Below, in pieces: positions 16,083 to 23,453 of a stretch of DNA of 64,000 nucleotides (positions within the stretch are counted from its first letter, which is position 1; every line of letters starts with the position of its first letter). A program made the translations under genes and the position numbers. The DNA is from Eubacterium sp. 14-2 (GTDB lineage: Bacteria > Bacillota > Clostridia > Lachnospirales > Lachnospiraceae): assembly GCF_000403845.2 (NCBI RefSeq), contig NZ_KE159567.1:1868911-1932910 (forward strand). The letters run 5' to 3'. Under the pieces are notes generated by a model. That model was not told where the DNA came from. It did not search any database and worked only from the letters and a program-made list of their open reading frames with translations.

Positions 16083-16898
16083 TCAGAATTGTCCGTTTTT
16101 TATCCGTACAGCTGCGTCTCTCACATGGCATTTCAGATATTCCACAATATCTGAATCATTCTGCCAGTATGTTTCTGCAAATTTTACCGTGACTTTTTCC
16201 AGTTGTGCCGCCAGTTCATCGTAAGTCAGGGATTCGCACATGGCTTTCGTCTGACGACGTTCGGATTCGGTAAATCCTGCTGTATCCAGGGGTTTTTTCA
16301 GCATAATATGGACCATCAGGTTTAAAAATATGGGATTCCCCAGATTTTCCATGCTGTCTTCGGAGTTTCCGAAAGAATCTTCCAGTACCGTTCTGATATA
16401 GGAGGGCTCCAGCTCCTGTAAAAAGCGCTGTTCCTGATAAAGGATTTTCAGATATTTGTATACCGCATCCACACCTGAATATGCGCTGAGATCTGCAGGA
16501 ACGGGATAATCCAGCATGATAATCGTATCCATGGGGGCATATTTCATATCATACCATTTCAGAAATTCCGGGATTCCCTTTAATATGGTATCCTGCAGGC
16601 AGATATTTCCGTACCACCGGAAGAAAGGTGTCAGGGAATTATAGAGCTTTCGCAGAGCTTCTGCTTTTTCTCTCACGAGACGACAGCCATGCTCATAAGC
16701 CTCTCTGGCTGTGATATGGTTTGCCATAAGCGTTCCGGTTCCGGCAGTTTCGTATTCCCGGATACAGTACAGCACAGCTTCCATCAGCTGCTCTGCTCTT
16801 TCATAGGTGACAGAGGTACTCTCAAAGCCTGTATACTGTCCTGCCAGTTCTGCCACAATTGGAATCAGCTCTTCCATTTCAAAATTTAATCTGCACAT
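16083..16898 (-). CDS. Conserved hypothetical protein, probably DUF6179 family
   Basis: 271-aa, mostly helical-looking soluble protein with no signal peptide or membrane segment. Segments such as YERAEQLMEAVLYCIREYE and FFRWYGNICLQDTILKGIPE resemble what I recall of DUF6179, a Clostridia family encoded next to DUF6323; I cannot verify this without a search. GGAG lies 7 nt before the ATG. It is downstream of the DUF6323-like gene (250-bp gap filled with repeats and hairpins). No function is known. Confidence 0.75.
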   Translation of the reverse strand: MCRLNFEMEELIPIVAELAGQYTGFESTSVTYERAEQLMEAVLYCIREYETAGTGTLMANHITAREAYEHGCRLVREKAEALRKLYNSLTPFFRWYGNICLQDTILKGIPEFLKWYDMKYAPMDTIIMLDYPVPADLSAYSGVDAVYKYLKILYQEQRFLQELEPSYIRTVLEDSFGNSEDSMENLGNPIFLNLMVHIMLKKPLDTAGFTESERRQTKAMCESLTYDELAAQLEKVTVKFAETYWQNDSDIVEYLKCHVRDAAVRIKNGQF

Positions 16899-16962
16899 AA
16901 TTTTTCTCCATTCATTGATAAAACAGTTAAACAGATAGTTTTTATATTCTGATTCGAGAACA

Positions 16963-17010
16963 AAGTGGGCAAGCCCACTTCAACTCCCCTAACCCCTCAC
17001 TCATGAGGGG
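16963..17010. repeat. Two adjacent intergenic hairpins
   Basis: AAGTGGGC (16963-16970) / GCCCACTT (16973-16980), then CCCCTCA (16993-16999) / TGAGGGG (17004-17010), both perfect. Neither is followed by a clear T-tract. They lie between the DUF6323-like and DUF6179-like genes and could reduce read-through or be remnants of mobile intergenic repeats. Confidence 0.6.
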
Positions 17011-17020
17011 CTTGCACATT

Positions 17021-17079
17021 TTGCCGCGCCGAGCACAATTGCGAAGCAATATTTTACCTCTTGTGCGAGTGCGCATATT
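17021..17079. repeat. Dispersed intergenic repeat, copy A
   Basis: A ~59-bp stretch beginning TTGCCGCGCCGAGCAC and ending GTGCGCATATT aligns with 17915-17970 (TTGCTGCGCCGGGTGC ... GTGTGCATAAT), with a shared ATATTTT in the middle. Both copies are intergenic, flank the DUF6323-like gene at a distance and lie in the same orientation. Confidence 0.6.
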
Positions 17080-17087
17080 ATTTTTTG

Positions 17088-17141
17088 TCTTATAGGAAAG
17101 ACACTTTCACGCTTTGGCGTGGCAAGGTATTTCCTATAAGA
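17088..17141. repeat. Dispersed palindromic intergenic repeat, copy 2
   Basis: Perfect 12-bp inverted ends TCTTATAGGAAA (17088-17099) and TTTCCTATAAGA (17130-17141) enclose a 30-bp core with TTTCACGCTTTGGCGTGGCAA, itself partly palindromic. It matches the element at 7252-7303 in ends and core layout. It ends 7 bp before the DUF6323-like stop codon. Confidence 0.8.
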
Positions 17142-17148
17142 TAAAATA

Positions 17149-17700
17149 TCAGGAAAGAAGACTGTACAGTGTGTCCAGATATACTTCTCTGTCCCAGCGC
17201 TGTACTTCGTCGAACTGCTGATACTCTCCATAACCGTCGCTTTTTTCGTATCCATGGTAACCTGCCCGGACAGCCTGAGCAAAGACATTCAGGCAGGTGC
17301 CTTCCAGGTACTCCAGATCCCCGGAACAGACAGTTTCAAACTGTTCTTTCATGAAATGGAGAAGTTCTGTGTCAGTAATCTCATCCAGCATTTCGTTTTT
17401 ACACTGATAAAAGATTTCCTGCAGGTGAATGAGTGTGTCGGTGTAATTATCTGCTGTAATATAGTCGGAGTCACAGAATTCATAAATGATTTTCGGAAGG
17501 ATGCTGCCGGATAATTCCACGCGTTTCTGCTCTTTCAGGGTCTGTTTCTGTTCCGTGACTAGCAGTTCCACCTCTTCCTGTGTCAGTGTAAGGCCAAATT
17601 TTTCCGTATACTGATTGGTTTCCAGTACCTGTGATATCTGCATTTTTCTGCCTGATTCCATGAAATATTCCATCAGGTTCCGTTTACTGTTATGATCCAT
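17149..17700 (-). CDS. Conserved hypothetical protein, probably DUF6323 family
   Basis: 183-aa soluble, Glu-rich, helical-looking protein. Segments TLTQEEVELLVTEQKQTLKE, IIYEFCDSDYIT and LIHLQEIFYQCKNE match my memory of the DUF6323 family, found in Clostridia next to DUF6179; this needs a profile search. AAGGAGG lies just upstream of the ATG. A promoter and a palindromic operator-like element precede it. No catalytic motif is evident. Confidence 0.75.
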   Translation of the reverse strand: MDHNSKRNLMEYFMESGRKMQISQVLETNQYTEKFGLTLTQEEVELLVTEQKQTLKEQKRVELSGSILPKIIYEFCDSDYITADNYTDTLIHLQEIFYQCKNEMLDEITDTELLHFMKEQFETVCSGDLEYLEGTCLNVFAQAVRAGYHGYEKSDGYGEYQQFDEVQRWDREVYLDTLYSLLS

Positions 17701-17732
17701 GGCAGTTCCTCCTTGTCAGCTGATGGGTAATA

Positions 17733-17755
17733 TGTTCACAAGTGCCCTGTGAACA
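17733..17755. promoter_or_regulatory. Operator-like palindrome for the DUF6323-like gene
   Basis: TGTTCACA (17733-17740) and TGTGAACA (17748-17755) are perfect inverted arms with a 7-bp spacer. It lies just downstream of the inferred transcription start (about 17761), the usual place for a repressor site. The regulator is unknown. Confidence 0.55.
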
Positions 17756-17767
17756 GTAACGTGGTAT

Positions 17768-17796
17768 AATATAACATGGATATTTTGTCATCTCAA
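17768..17796 (-). promoter_or_regulatory. Candidate promoter for the DUF6323-like gene
   Basis: Minus-strand TTGAGA (17791-17796), 17-bp spacer, TATATT (17768-17773); each box is one base from consensus. Distance to the ATG is about 68 bp. Confidence 0.6.
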
Positions 17797-17874
17797 GTCT
17801 GGAAAAAAACGTATTTTTGTGGTATAATAAAGCAAAGAAAGAGGCAATGAACAGGAGAGAAAAAACGATAATCC

Positions 17875-17916
17875 AAAGTGGCCGGTTCCCTCAGTCTGGA
17901 GGGAACCGGCCACTTT
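17875..17916 (-). terminator. 17-bp perfect hairpin downstream of hisIE
   Basis: Arms at 17875-17891 and 17900-17916 are perfectly complementary over 17 bp (GC-rich core GGCCGGTTCCC), loop of 8 nt. Read on the minus strand, T6 follows 9 nt after the stem, so it can serve as the his-operon terminator with a displaced T-tract. On the plus strand an extended -10 box lies ~50 bp upstream. Confidence 0.6.
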
Positions 17917-17970
17917 GCTGCGCCGGGTGCGGTTACGCAGTGATATTTTCCATGCACAAGTGTGCATAAT
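17915..17970. repeat. Dispersed intergenic repeat, copy B
   Basis: Counterpart of 17021-17079: begins TTGCTGCGCCGGGTGC, shares ATATTTT in the middle and ends GTGTGCATAAT. Its right part contains TGCACAAGTGTGCA, an imperfect dyad. It sits between hisIE and the strong hairpin. Confidence 0.6.
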
Positions 17971-18007
17971 TTTCTTTAAGTCAGTCAGGTTCCATGGTTT
18001 CGGACTT

Positions 18008-19288
18008 CTAGCGCTGGTTCAGCTCTTCTACAATATCTTCCCAGGTTACTTCTTTTTCCACCATCAGTACCATCATGTGATACAGTAAATCTGAAATTTC
18101 GTATTTAATCTCTTCTTTTTCCGGATTTTTTGCTGCAATGACAATTTCTGTAGCTTCCTCTCCCACTTTTTTCAGGATCTTGTCAATCCCCTTGTCGAAC
18201 AGGTAATTGGTATAGGAACCCTCTTTAGGATGAGCTTTACGGTCCTGAATGACCTCATAGACCTCTTCAAATATTCTCAGAGGATTTTTGGTGGTAAACT
18301 CCTTTTTGACAAGTTCCTGGAAAAAGCAGGTCGTATTACCTGTATGGCAGGCTGCTCCTACCTGAGAGACCTTCGCCAGAAGAGTGTCTTTGTCACAGTC
18401 AATGGTCAGGGATTTTACATACTGATAATGGCCGGAAGTTTCTCCTTTAATCCAGAGTTCTTTCCTGCTTCTGCTGTAGTAGGTCATTTTGCCAAGAGAC
18501 AGGGTGGTATTAAAAGATTCCTCATTCATATAGGCCATCATCAGCACTTCCGCTGTCCGGTAGTCCTGGACGATTACCGGAAGGAGCCCGTCGCTGTTCA
18601 GCTTAAATTCAGACCAGTCCATGGAGGATTCAAATTTTTTGGTTTCGATTCCCTCTGCAGCCAGGGTCTGTTTCAGTTCTGTGATATAGGTGTCGGGATT
18701 GCTGATATAATCTCCGCCGATTCCTGTGACACAGTCTTTTTTCAGAATTTCCACCCAGTGGTCTTTGTTGTAACCTTCCACAAGGACACTGAAAGGAAGG
18801 TCTGTAATATTTTCCAGAGATTCAATAATGTTTTCATTCAGTACAACCAGTTTGTGAACATGTTCTTCTACTTCTTTTTTATGTTTAAACATTAAATCCA
18901 CGTTTTCCATGGAAATCAGCAGTTTTTCCCGGCCAAACCGCTGAGCGGCGTCCTCTGCAAGCTGGACTGTTTCATATCTGGAACTGTCTAAAATAGTTCC
19001 TCTGCAGCCAGCATAAAGTAATTTCTTAATGTCTTCCAGTCTTGTAATGGTTCCGGCTCCGTAAATGGGAATTTCCACAAGCCGGCTCAGCTCTTTTATG
19101 GTGTGGAGGTTGGTATCATGCTCTTCGTCTGTTTCTGACAAATCAAAGATGTAAAGTTTATCCACACCGCTGTCGTTATATATTCTGGCCAGTTTTTTCC
19201 AGTCCCCGGCACATTCCGGATTTTTTTTCCCTTTGACTGCCATGCCGTTTTTCAGGTACATGGTGGCAATCAGGTTCTTATGTTCCAT
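18008..19288 (-). CDS. hisIE: HisIE with an N-terminal degenerate HisA/HisF-like barrel
   Basis: 426-aa fusion. Residues 5-212 align with the HisA/HisF (beta-alpha)8 barrel ([35 protein letters not shown]), but both catalytic aspartates are replaced: the first by Y11, the second by E128. Residues 224-325 are phosphoribosyl-AMP cyclohydrolase (HisI), with zinc and active-site motifs [24 protein letters not shown] and [12 protein letters not shown]. Residues 337-424 are phosphoribosyl-ATP pyrophosphatase (His[24 protein letters not shown]). HisIE therefore looks active (steps 2 and 3), while the barrel looks like a pseudoenzyme. It is last in the his operon. ATG at 19288 follows GGTGA. Confidence 0.92.
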   Translation of the reverse strand: MEHKNLIATMYLKNGMAVKGKKNPECAGDWKKLARIYNDSGVDKLYIFDLSETDEEHDTNLHTIKELSRLVEIPIYGAGTITRLEDIKKLLYAGCRGTILDSSRYETVQLAEDAAQRFGREKLLISMENVDLMFKHKKEVEEHVHKLVVLNENIIESLENITDLPFSVLVEGYNKDHWVEILKKDCVTGIGGDYISNPDTYITELKQTLAAEGIETKKFESSMDWSEFKLNSDGLLPVIVQDYRTAEVLMMAYMNEESFNTTLSLGKMTYYSRSRKELWIKGETSGHYQYVKSLTIDCDKDTLLAKVSQVGAACHTGNTTCFFQELVKKEFTTKNPLRIFEEVYEVIQDRKAHPKEGSYTNYLFDKGIDKILKKVGEEATEIVIAAKNPEKEEIKYEISDLLYHMMVLMVEKEVTWEDIVEELNQR

Positions 19289-19296
19289 ATCTTCAC

Positions 19297-19890
19297 CTAT
19301 AAACTACCTTTCGTTGACATAATATCTTTAATTCTTGGGTCTCTTGAGGTGGCTTCATCCAGCGCTCTTCCGAAAGACTTAAACAGCCCTTCGATCATGT
19401 GATGGTTGTTGGAGCCGTTTAAGAGCTTCATGTGCAGGTTCATGCCTGCGCTGTAGGAAATGGCATAAAAGAATTCCCGGACCATTTCTGTTTCCATATA
19501 GCCTACCCGTTCTGCGGTAAATTCGCCTTCAAAAGAAAAATACGGTCTTCCGCTTAAATCTATGGCGCAGAGTACCAGCGTTTCGTCCATGGGCAGGATG
19601 CAGCTTCCGTAGCGTCTGATTCCCCTTTTGTCCCTCAGTGCAATCCGTATGGCGTTTCCCAGCACAATCCCCGTGTCCTCAATGGTATGGTGGGTATCCA
19701 CAATCAGATCGCCGGTAACCTGAACTCTCAGGTCAAAAAAACCATGGCGGGCAAATCCATCCAGCATGTGGTCGAAAAAACCGATTCCCGTGTTCAGCTG
19801 GGTAGTTCCGCTGCCATCCAGGTTCAGGTTCAGACTGATATCTGTTTCTTTTGTTTTCCGGTGCTGTTTGGCAGTTCTGTCTCCAGGCAT
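19297..19890 (-). CDS. hisB: Imidazoleglycerol-phosphate dehydratase
   Basis: 197-aa monofunctional HisB dehydrating IGP to imidazole acetol phosphate. Two manganese-binding His clusters are visible: [13 protein letters not shown] with [10 protein letters not shown], and [25 protein letters not shown] at 19890 follows AAAGGAG. It lies between hisD and hisIE. Confidence 0.97.
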   Translation of the reverse strand: MPGDRTAKQHRKTKETDISLNLNLDGSGTTQLNTGIGFFDHMLDGFARHGFFDLRVQVTGDLIVDTHHTIEDTGIVLGNAIRIALRDKRGIRRYGSCILPMDETLVLCAIDLSGRPYFSFEGEFTAERVGYMETEMVREFFYAISYSAGMNLHMKLLNGSNNHHMIEGLFKSFGRALDEATSRDPRIKDIMSTKGSL

Positions 19891-19929
19891 AACATTCTCC
19901 TTTTTGTATTCATCAGAAATGAATTTATT

Positions 19930-21222
19930 TTAATCCTCAAACCTTACTTTAATCGAATTTGCGTGCGCCGTCAACTGTTCCGAGGCAGCAAATTGTACAA
20001 TATCTCTGTAAATCGGTTCCAGCGCCTCTCTGGAATATGAGATAATACTGGATTTTTTGATAAAATCATCCACACCCAGAGGAGAGAAAAATTTTGCTGT
20101 GCCATTGGTGGGCAGCACGTGATTGGGCCCGGCAAAATAGTCGCCCAGAGGTTCGCTGGCGTAGTCGCCCAGGAAAATGGCTCCGGCGTTTTTGATCTTC
20201 ATCATGGTTTCAAAGGGATTGGCTGTTAAAATTTCCAGGTGTTCGGAAGCTATCTCACTGGCGGTTTCCACAGCATCTTCCATGGTTTCCGCAACCAGGA
20301 TATATCCATAATTTTCCAGGGATTTTTCAATAATTTCTTTTCTGGAAAGAACGGCGGTAAAGCTGTCCACTTCACGGGAAACCTGTTTGGCCAGTGCTTC
20401 ACTGGTGGTAATCAGGATGGCGCTGGCCAGTTCGTCGTGCTCTGCCTGAGATAACAAATCAGCAGCCACATACCGGGGATTGGCCGTTTCGTCTGCCAGA
20501 ACAAGGATTTCGCTGGGGCCGGCGATGGAATCAATGCTTACATGGCCGAATACTGCTTTTTTGGCCAGAGCCACATAAATATTGCCAGGTCCCACAATTT
20601 TGTCCACTTTTGGTATGGATTCTGTACCAAAGGCCAGGGCCGCCACAGCCTGGGCTCCGCCTGTTTTGTATATTTCATCCGCACCTGCCAGGTCTGCGGC
20701 TGCCAGGGTGGCAGGATTGACCTTTCCGTCCCGGTTACAGGGGGTTGTCATCACAATTTTTTCCACTCCTGCTACTTTTGCCGGAATGATATTCATAAGA
20801 ACAGAAGAGGGATAGGCTGCTTTTCCTCCCGGTACATATACGCCCACACGGGAGATGGCTGTTACTTTCTGTCCCAGCAGTACCCCGTCCGGCCGGCTGT
20901 CAAACCAGCTGTACTGTTTCTGTTTTTCGTGATAGGCCCGGATATTTTCCAACGCTTTTTTCATTACGTCCAGAAGTTTTGCATCTGTGAGACCATAGGC
21001 TTCTTCAATTTCTTCTTTTGTTACCCGGATATTTTCCGGAGTAAGATCTGCGCCGTCAAACTGTTTTGTATATGCAAACAGCGCTTCATCCTTTTTCTCA
21101 CGCACCTGAGCAATAATCTCACTGACTTTTGCTTCGTATTGCTGATAGTTGTTGGGACTTCGCTTTAACAAATCTTCCAGAAGATTTGTTTTTGTATCAT
21201 CTGTTAATTTTAATATTCTCAT
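19930..21222 (-). CDS. hisD: Histidinol dehydrogenase
   Basis: 430-aa zinc enzyme making the last two oxidations from histidinol to histidine with NAD+. Motifs: GVYVPGGKAAYPSSVLM, IVGPGNIYVALAKK, SIAGPSEILVLAD, LLSQAEHDELASAIL and GPNHVLPTNGTAKFFSPLGV. SD GGAGG precedes the ATG. A 198-bp AT-rich spacer with tandem repeats separates it from hisG upstream. Confidence 0.98.
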   Translation of the reverse strand: MRILKLTDDTKTNLLEDLLKRSPNNYQQYEAKVSEIIAQVREKKDEALFAYTKQFDGADLTPENIRVTKEEIEEAYGLTDAKLLDVMKKALENIRAYHEKQKQYSWFDSRPDGVLLGQKVTAISRVGVYVPGGKAAYPSSVLMNIIPAKVAGVEKIVMTTPCNRDGKVNPATLAAADLAGADEIYKTGGAQAVAALAFGTESIPKVDKIVGPGNIYVALAKKAVFGHVSIDSIAGPSEILVLADETANPRYVAADLLSQAEHDELASAILITTSEALAKQVSREVDSFTAVLSRKEIIEKSLENYGYILVAETMEDAVETASEIASEHLEILTANPFETMMKIKNAGAIFLGDYASEPLGDYFAGPNHVLPTNGTAKFFSPLGVDDFIKKSSIISYSREALEPIYRDIVQFAASEQLTAHANSIKVRFED

Positions 21223-21338
21223 TAATATTCCTCCCTGACACCCTGTACAGAAGCAATCTTATAAAAGTTAATTCTGAATTATATAAAAAACAATCTGCGG
21301 TAAAAATAAAAAATCAAGTCTGTATTCTATATATACTG

Positions 21339-21424
21339 TTAAAATATGGATTAATATTATGAATTTCATGTTAAAACATAAATTAATATTATGAACTTCA
21401 TGTTAAAATATAAATTGATATTAT
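21339..21424. repeat. Tandem 32-bp repeat inside the his operon (2.7 copies)
   Basis: Copy 1 21339-21370, copy 2 21371-21402, partial copy 3 21403-21424. Each starts TTAAAAYATRRATT and carries ATATTAT; copies 1 and 2 end with TTCATG. The array is extremely AT-rich and the third copy runs into the hisG stop codon. It has no spacers and is not a CRISPR array. Confidence 0.85.
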
Positions 21425-22074
21425 AAAACCTCTTTTAAATCCTGAATTAATCGTGTGATTCGTTCATGTTCCATTTTCATGCTGACCTGATTTACCACCA
21501 TTCTCGCAGAGAGAGGACATACCTCCTCCAGCACATGCAGGCCATTTTCCCGCAGGGTGGAACCCGTCTCCACAATGTCTACAATAACTTCGGACAGTCC
21601 TACGATCGGGGCAAGTTCAATGGAACCGTTTAGCTTGATAATTTCCACCGTCTGGTGTTTTCTGTTGTAAAAATAATTTTTGGCAATTCTGGGATATTTG
21701 GTGGCAACGCGAATCAGCTCATGATGTTTCAGAAGTTCTTCTGCTTCTTTTGGTCCGCAGACGCACATCCTGCATTTGCCAAATCCAAGGTCCAGCACTT
21801 CATAAATGTTTCGGGCTTCTTCCAGAATGGTGTCTTTTCCCACAATTCCAATATCTGCCGCTCCGTATTCCACATAGGTGGGCACATCGGGGCCTTTGGC
21901 CAGAAAGAATTTCAGTTTCAGTTCTTCATTGACAAAAATCAGTTTCCGGGTATCTTTGTCTTTCATTTCCTGGCAGGTAATCCCTGTTTTTTCAAAGGCG
22001 GCCAGCGCCTGCTTTGCCAGTCTGCCTTTTCCCAGTGCAAAGGTTAAATATCTCTGTTCCTCTATGGTATCCAT
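21421..22074 (-). CDS. hisG: ATP phosphoribosyltransferase, short form
   Basis: 217-aa catalytic subunit of the first histidine-pathway enzyme (ATP + PRPP). It is the short HisG that lacks the C-terminal regulatory domain and needs HisZ, encoded directly upstream. Motifs: TFALGKGRLAKQ, GAADIGIVGKD and the PRPP-binding VDIVETGSTLRENGL. Confidence 0.97.
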   Translation of the reverse strand: MDTIEEQRYLTFALGKGRLAKQALAAFEKTGITCQEMKDKDTRKLIFVNEELKLKFFLAKGPDVPTYVEYGAADIGIVGKDTILEEARNIYEVLDLGFGKCRMCVCGPKEAEELLKHHELIRVATKYPRIAKNYFYNRKHQTVEIIKLNGSIELAPIVGLSEVIVDIVETGSTLRENGLHVLEEVCPLSARMVVNQVSMKMEHERITRLIQDLKEVL

Positions 22075-22121
22075 GTTATATCCTTTCTCTTTACATTTCA
22101 GTCAATATGGAAACGGGCCCC

Positions 22122-23309
22122 TTAACACAGAAACTGAATCTTTGTCATATTCATGCGTCTGGCATAGGACTGATAATCTTTTTGTGTTTTTGTTTCCTGC
22201 CATTTGACAAGGGAAACCTGATGTCCCTGTTCCCGCATAATAATTGCCTGCCGGATGGCTTCTTCCTGTTTCTGTTCCTGATACACCAGGAGAATTCCAT
22301 TGTGGCTGACAGGAATCTCTGTTTTCTGACGGGATAATGCGGCCAGAAGCTGGTCCACTGCCACTGCAAATCCGATGGCTGGGGCATTTTTTCCGAAAAA
22401 GGTGAGCAGTTTGTCATAACGTCCGCCCTTTGCCACCGGTTCCCCGCTTCCGAACGTGTAGCCGGAAAAAATGATTCCGGTATAATAGTGATAGGTACTC
22501 AGCATACCGGGCTCAATGGAAACATATTTTTCCACGTCGTAATACTTTAATACCTGGGTCAGTTCTTCCAGATGTTCCAGTGCATGGAGAATCACCGGAT
22601 AAGGGGCAGACAGTTTTTTTGCCCGCAGCAGCAGTTCTTCTGACATACAGGTATTTCCCAGCATGGAAAACAGTTCCCGCAAATCTTCCGGTAAATGAAG
22701 GGCGTCCAGAAGTTCTTCCACACCGAAAAAATTCTTATTGGATATGAGTTCCACCAGTTCCTGTTCGGTTTCTTCTTCCAGGCCTGCGGCCTCGGCCAGT
22801 CCCCGGAAAAAGTCCACATGGCCCACTCCAATCTGAAATTCCTGCAGACCTGCCACTTTCAGCGCGTTTACCACAAGGGCAAGAATTTCTCCGTCGGCAG
22901 CTACGGAATTATCGCCGATTAACTCTGCTCCGGACTGGGTGGTTTCTTTCAGCCTGCCCTGATAGCTGCTGTTGTTGATAAAGGTATTTCCCATATAACA
23001 GAGGCGGACCGGAAATTCTTCGTCTCCGTAGTATTTTGCCGCACATCTTGCGACAGAGGGGGTAATATCCGGACGGAGCACCAGTGTATTGCCCTCCCGG
23101 TCAAAAAATTTATATAAATCTCTGGAAGGTGTTGTTCCGATTTCCTGGCTGAAAATATCAAAAAATTCAAAAGTCGGAGTTTCTATGGTATGATATCCGT
23201 ACTTTTTCAGCAGTTCATGGAGGTTATTCTGTAAAACCTGTTTTCGTGCGCATTCACTGCTGTAAATATCCCGCACTCCTTCCGGGGTATGTAATAATTT
23301 CTGTCTCAT
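22122..23309 (-). CDS. hisZ: ATP phosphoribosyltransferase regulatory subunit
   Basis: 395-aa HisRS-like paralogue that activates and gives histidine feedback to short HisG. HisRS-like segments: LHTPEGVRDIYSSECA, RPDITPSVARC and GGRYDKLLTFFG. ATG at 23309 is chosen since AAAGGA lies 6 nt upstream; the ATG at 23324 would place that SD inside the coding region. First gene of the his operon. Confidence 0.95.
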   Translation of the reverse strand: MRQKLLHTPEGVRDIYSSECARKQVLQNNLHELLKKYGYHTIETPTFEFFDIFSQEIGTTPSRDLYKFFDREGNTLVLRPDITPSVARCAAKYYGDEEFPVRLCYMGNTFINNSSYQGRLKETTQSGAELIGDNSVAADGEILALVVNALKVAGLQEFQIGVGHVDFFRGLAEAAGLEEETEQELVELISNKNFFGVEELLDALHLPEDLRELFSMLGNTCMSEELLLRAKKLSAPYPVILHALEHLEELTQVLKYYDVEKYVSIEPGMLSTYHYYTGIIFSGYTFGSGEPVAKGGRYDKLLTFFGKNAPAIGFAVAVDQLLAALSRQKTEIPVSHNGILLVYQEQKQEEAIRQAIIMREQGHQVSLVKWQETKTQKDYQSYARRMNMTKIQFLC

Positions 23310-23388
23310 AATCTGTCCTTTCATCTGTATATGGAAATCTTCCTGTTTCTGAAGCTGATTCAGCAGATTCCATGATATACCGGCACTT

Positions 23389-23409
23389 TAGTATGCTACC
23401 ATGCTACCA
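23389..23409 (-). promoter_or_regulatory. Candidate his operon operator (tandem ATGCTACC)
   Basis: ATGCTACC occurs twice head-to-tail at 23393-23400 and 23401-23408, preceded by TAGT so that TAGTATGCTA is also an imperfect palindrome. The block starts about 9 bp downstream of the inferred transcription start. I see no T-box or terminator-antiterminator here, so a DNA-binding repressor is the simplest reading. Its identity (for instance a TrpR/YerC-like HisR) is a guess. Confidence 0.45.
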
Positions 23410-23424
23410 CGATAAAACAATAAT

Positions 23425-23453
23425 ATTATATAAGAAATCTGTATTTTTGTCAA
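23425..23453 (-). promoter_or_regulatory. Histidine operon promoter (perfect consensus)
   Basis: Minus-strand TTGACA (23448-23453), exactly 17 bp, TATAAT (23425-23430). The -35 overlaps the recU stop codon (23450-23452). The leader to hisZ is about 110 nt. Confidence 0.85.

Larger units (their letters stand above)
17701..18007. other. 307-bp intergenic region between the his operon and the DUF6323-like gene
   Basis: From left to right it holds: the SD of the DUF6323-like gene, an operator-like palindrome (17733-17755), a minus-strand promoter (17768-17796), two plus-strand extended -10 boxes TGGTATAAT (17762-17770 and 17820-17828), a very strong hairpin (17875-17916) and dispersed repeat copy B (17915-17970). 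A 40-codon plus-strand frame starts at ATG 17848, but it has a poor SD spacing and runs through the hairpin, so I do not call it a gene. Confidence 0.7.

Noticed and set aside
17848-17970. 40-codon plus-strand frame
   Set aside because: SD spacing is too short and the frame runs through a perfect hairpin and a dispersed repeat, so coding is unlikely.
18230-18895. 221-codon plus-strand open frame
   Set aside because: Antisense to hisIE; no SD or family motif.
21339-21424. Possible CRISPR array
   Set aside because: The 32-bp units are directly adjacent with no spacers and lie in an operon; no cas genes are present.
23310-23424. T-box or histidine attenuator before hisZ
   Set aside because: No T-box motif, specifier hairpin or terminator; only the tandem element is seen.
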